Assembly (NCBI GenBank): GCA_946965045.2
Contig: OX337228.1
Coordinates: 744,001 to 808,000 of the forward strand
Direction of reading: 5' to 3'
Length of the DNA: 64,000 nucleotides
Origin: Epithemia pelagica
Lineage: Eukaryota; Bacillariophyta; Bacillariophyceae; Surirellales; Surirellaceae
The first letter of the stretch is position 1. Every line of letters begins with the position of its first letter. The translations under genes were made by a program, and so were the position numbers. The notes beneath the pieces were generated by a model, which saw only the letters and a list, made by a program, of their open reading frames with translations, searched no databases and was not told where the DNA came from. Positions 43,324 to 51,428 of this stretch are shown piece after piece.

Positions 43324-44439
43324 TCATTTCATTGCATTGAGATATTTGGGGTACAACGCAGGGGTTTCTTTGGACCAAGTCAGTAAGCGTGCAAACATTG
43401 CTGAGTTCTTCTCCATTAATGGAAGAACTTCACCACAACAGTCTCCTTGGATCCAACCAATCATGGTAATTCCATGTGACAACAGCAACATGTTTGCCAA
43501 CAACGACGCCCCTGTTGGTGGTGGTTTTGGAAGACTCCACAGAACATTTATCTGAGGGTCAAGGACAAGCACAGTCTTCAGGCATTGCACAACAAGGCAT
43601 GATCCCATGCTTATCACGGAGGCGTACACACCATTGGTGTGAAGGAACAAGTCCGGGTGTTCGTGCCAGCAAGAAGTCCACTCCGATGGACCAGATGCAT
43701 TTGCATTTTTGACTGCCCATTCTTCATCAAACTCCCAAGATTCGACCGACTCTACTAGTGCCATGTTTTCTTTCATTCCACCAACGGCGTAGATTCGAGA
43801 GCCAATGGCGGCCATTCCAAAAAAGGTTCGAGTTTGGTTCAGGCATGGACCCAAAGTGACAGTATGCTGGCCGTTTGCGGCCGCCGTGTCAATGATCTGT
43901 ACCTCCGACGTAGTAGTACCATTACTATTTTGAACGCCATGGACAACGATAAAACGATCCCTCACAGCTGTAGCAGAACATCCGGCTGCGTTAAAGAACA
44001 ACCGACATTTTAATTTGGTCCACAGTTTCTTGTCTTGGAGATTAGGATTGGTTGTTGTTTGAAACAAATCTGGAATGTCAATCTTCTCAACACTGCGAGC
44101 TGTGCGACTATCCGGACTCCCTCCAATAGCATATAGCCTCCCATTGCAGACAACGCCAGCATGGCAAGCTCGTTTCTTGTTCATTCTGGGTCCTTCACGC
44201 CATTGTGGATTTTCATCCCCAACATTGAGATAGAATACTGAATCAACATGTTCAGGAGAAGTGTATCCTCCAAACACAACAACATGCTCTATGTCAGGAT
44301 TGTCAATATTGCGAACAACAACAGAGGCATAATTGACAGCCAGATCTCCCGGTAGCTTTGGCCATTCCAATTTCTGCCATTGTGGCTTCTCATGGAGGAA
44401 CCCAAGTCCGGACAAATAGGCTTGCTGTTGAATTGACAT
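43324..44439 (-). CDS. Kelch-repeat protein
   Basis: 371 residues from an ATG at 44439. Kelch blades are seen as hydrophobic strand plus GG motifs: EHVVVFGGYTSP, GRLYAIGGSPDSRTARSVEKID and SRIYAVGGMKENMALVESVESW, with intermediate blades such as RDRFIVVHGVQNSNGTTTSEV. Conserved Trp/Tyr residues sit after the GG pairs. It has no BTB, F-box or signal peptide, so it is probably an intracellular beta-propeller acting in protein binding. It lies between the two duplicated blocks and has no copy elsewhere in the window. Confidence 0.8.
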   Translation of the reverse strand: MSIQQQAYLSGLGFLHEKPQWQKLEWPKLPGDLAVNYASVVVRNIDNPDIEHVVVFGGYTSPEHVDSVFYLNVGDENPQWREGPRMNKKRACHAGVVCNGRLYAIGGSPDSRTARSVEKIDIPDLFQTTTNPNLQDKKLWTKLKCRLFFNAAGCSATAVRDRFIVVHGVQNSNGTTTSEVQIIDTAAANGQHTVTLGPCLNQTRTFFGMAAIGSRIYAVGGMKENMALVESVESWEFDEEWAVKNANASGPSEWTSCWHEHPDLFLHTNGVYASVISMGSCLVVQCLKTVLVLDPQINVLWSLPKPPPTGASLLANMLLLSHGITMIGWIQGDCCGEVLPLMEKNSAMFARLLTWSKETPALYPKYLNAMK

Positions 44440-44603
44440 GCGGATGAAAATGGATCACTTAAATTCAGTGTGTTCTACCTTGAGTACAATCACTGCTTCA
44501 ATTTTGTGTCTTCCACCTTGAGTACAGGCTTTGCGTTGACCGAGTGATGTAGTCGAAGACCGCGACGGTCTTGGATACGGCGTGGATGCCTGCGTCCACG
44601 ATC

Positions 44604-45437
44604 GTGAATTGTTCACACATACAAAACCAGAGGGTATCTCATAACAATTTGACATAGAGGGCACGTTTCCCCTCGTTCGTCCATGGATCAACGTGGAAGC
44701 ACTATTTCTTGAAAGGAATTCAATACACGGGTCCTGCTAACTCGGAAGCTTTTTGGAAGATGGCACGATCCAGCAACCAAACTCGACAGACTGATGTATC
44801 TAAGTAGCGCCGTCTGTCTCAACCTCCCTCGGACTACCAGAATGCGATTATTGGCAAACGCGCCTCCGCGGAACGATATTGTCATTGTCATCACGGTTGT
44901 TTCGTTTGTTGATTGACGGATTACATCAATTGAACGGCCGGTGCGACCTTGACGGTGAGGGTTCGTCGATCGTAGTTGCTGCGTTGCATGGCCACACTGT
45001 GTCCGACGCATTGGTTTCCCCCCGGACATGGGTGACCAAAATATCGCGCAACAAGAGTGGATTGACTTTGCGTCCCGTCCCCTTGAAGCACGATCGCGAG
45101 ACACGTTGAAAAATGGAATCGCTCGTCATGGGTTTTCCCGTCCGAGATTGAACCAACAAACAATTGGTCAAGGGTTCCAAACAGGGTCGCCAGTGCTGGA
45201 CAAAGTCATCCAAGGCTGGTGTCAGTTCGGCCGCCAAATGCAAGGCGGGACGTTCCCCATAGTGTTTGCCTGTCTTGTAATCTTCCGGTCCATGCTTGAC
45301 CATCCAATCACCCGTTGTACTATCCTTGAGCAACGTTCGGCCAACTTCCAGTTCTCGAATGGTCCGTTGTCGATCGGGAATACTCGCAAAAATGGCCAGA
45401 ATGAGGTATCGTTGATAGGCCTCGGCGACACGTTTTG
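44604..45437 (-). pseudogene. Tyrosine-recombinase fragment, broken duplicate
   Basis: Matches the 3' third of the full gene at 51429-53696, together with its 3' flank (51170-52008). The coding part (44926-45437) keeps DRQRTIRELE and LLLRDILVTHV, where the full gene has HLLRD, so the catalytic His is Leu. A 34-bp deletion relative to the full copy then removes EQELEALALYMG and shifts the frame, losing the GHS and the nucleophilic Tyr. It has no start of its own: upstream it fuses to the copied hydrolase exon. Inactive. Confidence 0.88.
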
Positions 45438-45936
45438 CGGCACTCTCTGCTCTGGAACCGTCCTCGTTCTGGTACCTCGGAATTCGACGGCCTTGTGGAG
45501 CATGCCCGGAAACCGCACGGGTGGTGGCATGCGTTTGAGAAACTCGTAGCGAAGAATGTCGAGTTGGTTTGGTGGCTGTGGCCGCAACTCGACGGCTCCT
45601 GGGCAGTGGTGCCGAAAAAGACTGTGGGGAATGTCGTGGTCGTCGACGAGGTTCGGGAAGGAACAGTCGTGGTGGTGGTGGTTGCGAGTTGGAACCACCC
45701 AACGAATCATTGGCAGAATCCGTAGAACGCGATCCATTCTTTTGGTTCTACAGTGTGTGCATGGTTCTCGTGGGTTCGGTCCTTTGTACCAATACAGGGG
45801 AGGAGGAGGAAGAAGAAGAGGAACATGTCCTCGGCCTCCATGGAAGTGTCGTGGTGGTGGTGGGTGTCGTCCGGACCGGGTCGTAGAGACGCATTCTGGC
45901 TCTTCTCTTCTTTCCGACTCTCGAGGTGCTGGACAC
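45438..45936 (-). pseudogene. Copied 5' exon of the cysteine-hydrolase gene, truncated
   Basis: Matches 37700-38379 with deletions: RLYDPVRTTPTTTTTLPW against RLYDPIRTTPTTTTTLPW, and NSQPPPPRLFLPEPRRRPRH against NSQPPPRFFLPEPRRRPRH. The frame is broken after about 60 codons (stop at about 45748) and joins the recombinase fragment at about 45438. No hydrolase domain follows, so it cannot make the enzyme. It is the left edge of duplication copy B. Confidence 0.85.
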
Positions 45937-45939
45937 GCC

Positions 45940-46666
45940 GAGAGGGCACAGTCAAAGCTCTCTTCTTCCAGAATGATGCTGATGATGGTGGAAGAAGACT
46001 GTCTCATAAGTCATTTCGACACAATCATCATCAATTTGTTTCGATCCAACGAACGTACTCTCTATAAGATCCATAAGAGTATGGAAGGCATTGAACTGCA
46101 TTGTACTGCTGTGTATTGGACAGCGATTCGGAAACAAGAGCCAGAACGCCCATGGTCATCGAAGGACAGGATTTCACATGATGTAAACGTTCCCTCCACA
46201 ACCACATGGTCGACGCGCGCGCGTTCAAATTATCGATAATTACATATGGCTATCAAATAGTACAACGGTCCGCTTTCAAGCATGGCTCGCCAAGAAACCA
46301 AGACCAAACAAGACACCGATCCGTGGAGGGGACAAGAAAGTCCCTCCCCCTCCAGCCTCCTGTCTCATTTTTTCAGATGTACACAACAAACGCTGTTTGG
46401 AGAGCGGACAAACCTCATCTCACGTTTTGGACTTTACGGAGAACAAAAACAGAACCAAAACGATGATCGATCTTAGCCTCACGTCGCACAGTTCGGGCGT
46501 GGGGAGTGTGAGAGACGACAAACTGCGACAACGGAAATCAAACCGCCACACGCTCCAGCCGGGTTTGTGTTGCAAATGACTTGAGATAAACAGAAACCCG
46601 TGGTGGTTGTGGGATTCCCTGGGTTGTGACTCCTTCAGTATTCACGTCCAATCATTCGTATCGACC
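45940..46666. promoter_or_regulatory. Upstream region of NTPase-nuclease gene, copy B
   Basis: Carries GGTCGACGCGCGCGCG (46208-46223), the CTCATTTTTTCAGATGTACA element (about 46362-46382) and the GCCTCACGTCGCACAGTTCGG segment (about 46474). Spacing differs from copy A. The order is kept, which suggests these segments matter for expression, although common descent alone could explain it. Confidence 0.5.
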
Positions 46667-46912
46667 ATGACAGAAGAACCGCCACGAAACAAGAAGCCAA
46701 GAGAGTCCCCGTGGACAATCGATACGGCCGTGAGTGACAATGGAAAAGAAAAAGTTTCCGTTAAAGTCTACGACGAGAAAGTAGCTACGGCACTCCAACA
46801 AGAAATGGACGTGCTCCAAGACAAGGACGCCACGAAACTCCTGGCGGAATGCTTTGGTCAGTGTGTAAAATATTTTGGGGGAGACAAGAGCCAACGAGTA
46901 GATGGAGTTTGA
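46667..46912 (+). pseudogene. N-terminal header fragment of NTPase-nuclease copy B
   Basis: Starts at ATG 46667 with the PPRNKKPRESPW segment. An 11-bp deletion at about 46899-46903 relative to copy A shifts the frame, which ends at 46912 after 82 codons. The rest of the header continues in the downstream ORF. Confidence 0.75.
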
Positions 46913-49265
46913 CTGTGGTGGTGGAGACGAGAGTAGCGGCCATGGTCTCTCCAGTCCCAAAGAAAAAGCTTGTGACAAGGTTGTAGCCTCGGATGGTAAT
47001 CTTACCGTTGGTCAAGCAGTGAAAGAAATGGAGAAAATGGTGGCCAAAGAGGAAAACATCTCTTCAGGCTTCGTGTACAGGCGAGTTGGAGAACATGATA
47101 TGCAGACAGTCTCTGTCATGCAAATGGGCGGAGAACCGGCAGTACATTGGGTTTCAACATACAAAGGCACCGACAAGGCGTGTGCGTCCCTCGTCACCAT
47201 AAATTTCTTTGATTCTAAGCAAATTCGAGTCAGTCCTGTAACAGAATACCAGCTACTCAGGGCAACGCAAGATACATCAGGTATTGCGGGAGTAATCCAA
47301 GCCCAAACAGACAAAACAGTTACAAACATTTCGATTGATGGAATGCCAGTTTGGCCACTCAACCACGAGTATGTCACCCCGTCTCATAACAGTCTCGGTG
47401 GCTTCTTTGAAGATGTTGCAGCATCTGACAAGAATTGGACAGTGGTTGTGGCTGGTGAGAGTGGAAGTGGTAAGACTGTTTTGGCATGCACGGCACCTTC
47501 CAAGTTCGGATATGCGACGTTGTACACAAAAGTGGGTGAAGCGGAAATCAAATTGAAGCCCGAAACTCCCCGTTTCCATACATGGCGAAAGCTGGTCCAA
47601 GCGGCAATGAACGTTGTCCAAGAAGAAAACCGCCCGCTACCCCAGGGAATGTTGAAATTCAAGTCAGCGCTGAACATTTATCGGAATCAATGGGCACGGC
47701 AAGTCCTGCTCTCTGTGATTGGTCGGGCTGTCGAGCATGACAAAACATTGGTGGAATGGTGGGGTAGATCTAAGCATGGGTCGGAATCCTGTTTGGAACA
47801 GGCTCCAGAGAAACTTGCGATTGTTATCGACGAAGCCACGGATCTTGATTTGGCTAAGGGAATTGTGGACATTGGCCGCCAATTCTGCAGCGATTTTGCA
47901 TCCTTAGCGACGGAAAAGAAGATTCGATTAGTTGTTTGTAGCACGGGGCTAGACGATCTAGACGCTGCAACAGAGAAAATTGGCACAGACGAATCGAAGA
48001 GTAAAACAATCATTGTGCAGGAGCCCAACATAGAGAGAGTGCTGGAATCGGAAAAGCTATTTCGTGCTCCTCTGAACCAAGTCTTAGATCAGAGCCGTAT
48101 CGCGAAAGCTCTATCATCAAATACCCGCATGCTTTTTCGTGGGCTTCTCACTACACTTTTGCTCGACATGCATTTCCGTGACTCTCTAGCGAACTCGCGA
48201 GATTCATCGAATTCTGCTGTGGTCGGTCGGCTTGTTGAGTTTTGCAATACTCCGGCGTTTATCGGCTATGCTGCACGTTTGTACATTGGCAGCAACATTG
48301 TCAAAAATCTAGCTCTATTGGACGAGGCCTTTGTATTTCACCTCTTGTCCGAGACAACGGGTTTGGACAATGATTTTGTGACGATGGTGAAGGGAACGGA
48401 AGCTGCCGAGCGAAGGGAGGTTAAACCAGATGCAATCTTTCACAGGGGACTGGCCCGAAGAGGATCTACATCTGCAGCTTTGCGATATCTCTCGTGTTGT
48501 GGGTTGTCCTGTCCTGTGGACATGGCAAGAGGTGCCGACTTTGAAACTCTTGTATCTTTTCATCTGTCGCGTGTCATGCAATTGCGGGGTAAGACAGTCT
48601 CCCGCCTTGAGCTCAAAGAGGCGTGGCCTCGACCGAGTGGGGGCGGAACACTCAGCCTGAAACGAATCCAGCGTCTGAGAGATGATCTTCGAGAGGTGCC
48701 CAAGGGTAGTCGCCAGAATGATCACATCAAGGATATCCTGGGAAAAGCAAATGGATGCATTGTCTTTCTTCAGCGGTACCCGATGGCTCAGGGCCCCGAC
48801 ATATTTGTTGTTTTTGTTGACGGAAGGAAACTTGTGATTCATGTTGTTCAATGCAAGCACTTGAGGGTACTCCCCGAATTTGCAACAACGAAAACGTGGT
48901 GGAGTTCGCTCGGGGTTCATGTATCTGGGAGTGGGGAAACTCTCAAGTGGAATTGTGACCGAACGTGCCTCTGCCCTGCGGCATGTCCAAAAGTCGGAAT
49001 TGAAGGATTTGCGCAACATCTTCTAAGAGTAACAGGCCTTGACGAGTATACGATCCAAAAGAGGGTGATGGCAACTTCCCAGCCCTATCACGTCATGGAG
49101 GCACACATTCCCCTGAACAACGACCTTGGTTGTCAATTCCTTTCGTTGGAGATGTTGCAGCCTACGTACTCGGTATTTTCTCCGGAGTATAGGTCAATGA
49201 CTGAAGAAGAAGAAGTATACATCGAAACCATTCATGGTTCTAGTTTGTCGTCGGACAATGAATGA
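46902..49265 (+). CDS. P-loop NTPase-nuclease of Crinkler/RHS type, copy B
   Basis: 787 residues open from ATG 46902. It keeps most of the header, the NTPase (GESGSGKT, LAIVIDEATD, VVCSTGLDD, where copy A has CGTG) and the C-terminal nuclease motif GPDIFVVF...VVQCKH with Lys (AAG 48855-48857). In the PD-(D/E)XK fold, D (GPD) and Q-x-K would be the catalytic set, with Gln replacing the acid as in several known families. The 5' deletion separates it from the original start, so expression would need ATG 46902. By family knowledge such proteins act on nucleic acids or in inter-element or host conflict; the role in this organism is unknown. Confidence 0.7.
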   Translation: MEFDCGGGDESSGHGLSSPKEKACDKVVASDGNLTVGQAVKEMEKMVAKEENISSGFVYRRVGEHDMQTVSVMQMGGEPAVHWVSTYKGTDKACASLVTINFFDSKQIRVSPVTEYQLLRATQDTSGIAGVIQAQTDKTVTNISIDGMPVWPLNHEYVTPSHNSLGGFFEDVAASDKNWTVVVAGESGSGKTVLACTAPSKFGYATLYTKVGEAEIKLKPETPRFHTWRKLVQAAMNVVQEENRPLPQGMLKFKSALNIYRNQWARQVLLSVIGRAVEHDKTLVEWWGRSKHGSESCLEQAPEKLAIVIDEATDLDLAKGIVDIGRQFCSDFASLATEKKIRLVVCSTGLDDLDAATEKIGTDESKSKTIIVQEPNIERVLESEKLFRAPLNQVLDQSRIAKALSSNTRMLFRGLLTTLLLDMHFRDSLANSRDSSNSAVVGRLVEFCNTPAFIGYAARLYIGSNIVKNLALLDEAFVFHLLSETTGLDNDFVTMVKGTEAAERREVKPDAIFHRGLARRGSTSAALRYLSCCGLSCPVDMARGADFETLVSFHLSRVMQLRGKTVSRLELKEAWPRPSGGGTLSLKRIQRLRDDLREVPKGSRQNDHIKDILGKANGCIVFLQRYPMAQGPDIFVVFVDGRKLVIHVVQCKHLRVLPEFATTKTWWSSLGVHVSGSGETLKWNCDRTCLCPAACPKVGIEGFAQHLLRVTGLDEYTIQKRVMATSQPYHVMEAHIPLNNDLGCQFLSLEMLQPTYSVFSPEYRSMTEEEEVYIETIHGSSLSSDNE

Positions 49266-49665
49266 AGAAGTTGACTATCACCAGCAGTGGCCAAGTATTT
49301 CCACGCCTCCATATAACATAAAACGAGACTTCCTTCTAGATAACATACGTAGTGGGTAGGATGGCCTGTCGATGTGGAGAACGAAGTTGTCCGTGATAGA
49401 TGGTCGGGGAGATTGCAAATCATGCGGCCGTTTTGGACCAGTGAGGCTCGAAAGGGAGTCTCGTTGTTTTGTTCCAATGGCACGACGCCTTGTTCGGGAC
49501 CTACGGATACATTCATTTGCAAGAGTCGTTGGAATATGGTCTAGACTCGGCCGCTGGCAAGGGCTCGTTTCGCGATCGAGTCGGCGGATGTTCCAATCTC
49601 ATCGTCGATATTGCTGCCGTCAGTCGCCGTATTTGAACTTTCCGCTCCAAGACAATGCAAGCCGG
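49266..49665. other. 3' flank of NTPase-nuclease copy B
   Basis: Duplicates the flank of copy A to about 49640. It ends at the left target-site copy TGCAAGCCGG (49656-49665) of the miniature element. Confidence 0.6.
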
Positions 49666-49794
49666 TACCCCCAAGCTGAGGGTGAGTATTTAGTCGCATA
49701 TAAGTCGTACCTGAAGGGTAAAGGAATGCACGTACGAGTACAATAGTGCATTCGACGTATGTGCGACTAACAACTCACCCTCAGCTTGGGGGTG
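49666..49794. mobile_element. 129-bp miniature TIR element, same family as the 2.5-kb element
   Basis: Perfect 21-bp inverted arms (49667-49687 and 49773-49793) starting ACCCCCAAGCTGAGGG. It is bordered by the direct repeat TGCAAGCCGG (49656-49665 and 49795-49804), again 10 bp. The inside has a second inverted pair GAATGCAC (49724-49731)/GTGCATTC (49746-49753) and AGTCGCA/TGCGACT. The terminal TACCCCCAAGC, the GGGTGAGT and the GAATGCAC pair are shared with the element at 12795-15332. No coding capacity: a MITE. Confidence 0.9.
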
Positions 49795-49974
49795 TGCAAG
49801 CCGGCTTGCTGACTCCGTCTGTAAGTCAGCCGTTTCGTGAAGGCGATGAAGATAATCGATGGCGGTGTGAGTTTCTTCTCGTTTGCTTCTATCAGCAGTA
49901 TGATATTCTTGCAATTCTGTCCCGTCCATCGAAGCACTTGAGAGACACATAGGTCGAGTAAGCAAAGAGGAGGA

Positions 49975-50901
49975 ATGTCAACGGAAGACGTGGAGGATGA
50001 TAGCACAGCTCGTGGTAAGAGAGATGGAAGGGGCGGAAGGAGGGGCCGCGGGCGCGGTCGTGGTCGCAACAGAAGCAATAATAACCGTGGCGGCGGCGGC
50101 GGTGTTGACCAGAGCAAGTGGAGAGCGCTAGAGAGACCATACCGTGAATGGCTGGTGTCGTCGGGAATTGCCATAAACGCTGCAGCTTTCAATAGTCTAA
50201 CGGTCGAACAACTTATTTCTGCAAGGTCCGCGTACGGGTCAGCCAAGTCCAGGACAACGGAGGAGTCAGACCTAATGATTCTCCTGAGAAGTGTGCTCAT
50301 TTCTCAAACAAATCCTTACGCTGTGATTAGTTACTCACACGATTCGAAAGAGGATTCAGAGGAAACGAAAGAGCAGTCGATAGCTTTCTATGGACTAGGC
50401 AACAAAAGTTTCTGCCAAGTACTTGGCCAGCAACCAGAGCAGATCAAGATTGTCAACGCACATGTTTGGCCTCGGAATGGAACGTCAACTCTCCCAGTCT
50501 TTGGTTTGCAACCGGATGATGTTCATAATCCAAGAAACGTTCTTAGATTGCACCAATGTATTGAAAGGGCTTTTGATCGAAGGCAGATGGTCTTTGTTGC
50601 GGATGCCCATGATCGAATTGTTGTCAAATTGCTTGCGTCGGAGATACGTTCGACTTTGCTGAAGGGAACCGCAACGACTTTTTCGGATATCGACGGTTTA
50701 CCTTTGATCACTAAGGTAGCGGGCCATTTTCCTTACAGGCAGCTTCTGGCCCACCACTCCGTTCTAGCGCATCGTTGGGCGAGAGAACAGGGCTGGATCT
50801 CGGACGATTTAGCCGCCGAAGAAGTGAACGCCGCTGCTCTAATGGGACATTCTCTTGATCCAGAAGCCCAAGAACGTATCAAACTGCTGTGGCGAAAATA
50901 A
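49975..50901 (+). CDS. HNH endonuclease-like protein with RG-rich N-terminus
   Basis: 308 residues from ATG 49975. Residues about 18-44 are Arg/Gly-rich (GRGGRRGRGRGRG), suggesting nucleic-acid binding. The C-terminal half has the HNH_2-type pattern: H in NAHVWPR, N in NPRNVLRL and H in LHQCIERAFDR, which is the usual His-Asn-His layout. The middle has a conserved-looking region (SLTVEQLISARSAYGSAKS). No signal peptide. It lies 170 bp after the miniature TIR element and is followed, convergently, by the recombinase gene. An AATAAA overlaps the stop region (50897-50902). It may belong to a selfish or conflict-type module with its neighbours; that is inference. Confidence 0.75.
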   Translation: MSTEDVEDDSTARGKRDGRGGRRGRGRGRGRNRSNNNRGGGGGVDQSKWRALERPYREWLVSSGIAINAAAFNSLTVEQLISARSAYGSAKSRTTEESDLMILLRSVLISQTNPYAVISYSHDSKEDSEETKEQSIAFYGLGNKSFCQVLGQQPEQIKIVNAHVWPRNGTSTLPVFGLQPDDVHNPRNVLRLHQCIERAFDRRQMVFVADAHDRIVVKLLASEIRSTLLKGTATTFSDIDGLPLITKVAGHFPYRQLLAHHSVLAHRWAREQGWISDDLAAEEVNAAALMGHSLDPEAQERIKLLWRK

Positions 50902-51428
50902 AGCACACCGACACCAAATAGGGTCCGAAAACTGTGGTCAAGGGGCGGTGGAAGAAATCCCACTGTCAACGACAATTGTGGCTTTTACAACGACAAATCA
51001 AACAGTCGACTCGTAATTTTGTGGGAGGAAGTCATCAAAACGATTGCATGTTTGAAGGTGGCATTCTTATATTATGCAATCTGGTTGTAGTCGTCCAAAA
51101 AAAAGTCATCGCGTGTTGCTTCATGGGTACTACTAAATCTATGATATCTACTGTGTTCCTTCCGTTATGGTGAATTTTTCACACATACAAAACCAGAGGG
51201 TATCTCTCAGAAATTCGACATACAGGGCACGTTTCCCCCTCGTGAGGAAAGGAATTCGATGCAAGGGTCCTGCTAACTCGGAAGCTTTTCGGAAGATGGC
51301 ATGACCCAGCAACCAAACTCGACAGACTGATGTATCTAAGCAGCTCCACCTTCGTCGGACTACAAGATGCGAAACTTGGCAAACGCACCAACACGGAACG
51401 ATAGGTCCAACAAGCGTCGTGATTGTCA
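50902..51428. other. Intergenic between the HNH and recombinase genes
   Basis: From about 51170 it matches 44604 onward (the recombinase 3' flank, duplicated). The first part is AT-rich, with no gene. Confidence 0.5.

Larger units (their letters stand above)
45440..49640. repeat. Segmental duplication, copy B
   Basis: Counterpart of 37700-42255 in the same orientation, with a shorter hydrolase part and a shorter intergenic part. The right edge lies just before the miniature TIR element. Confidence 0.9.
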
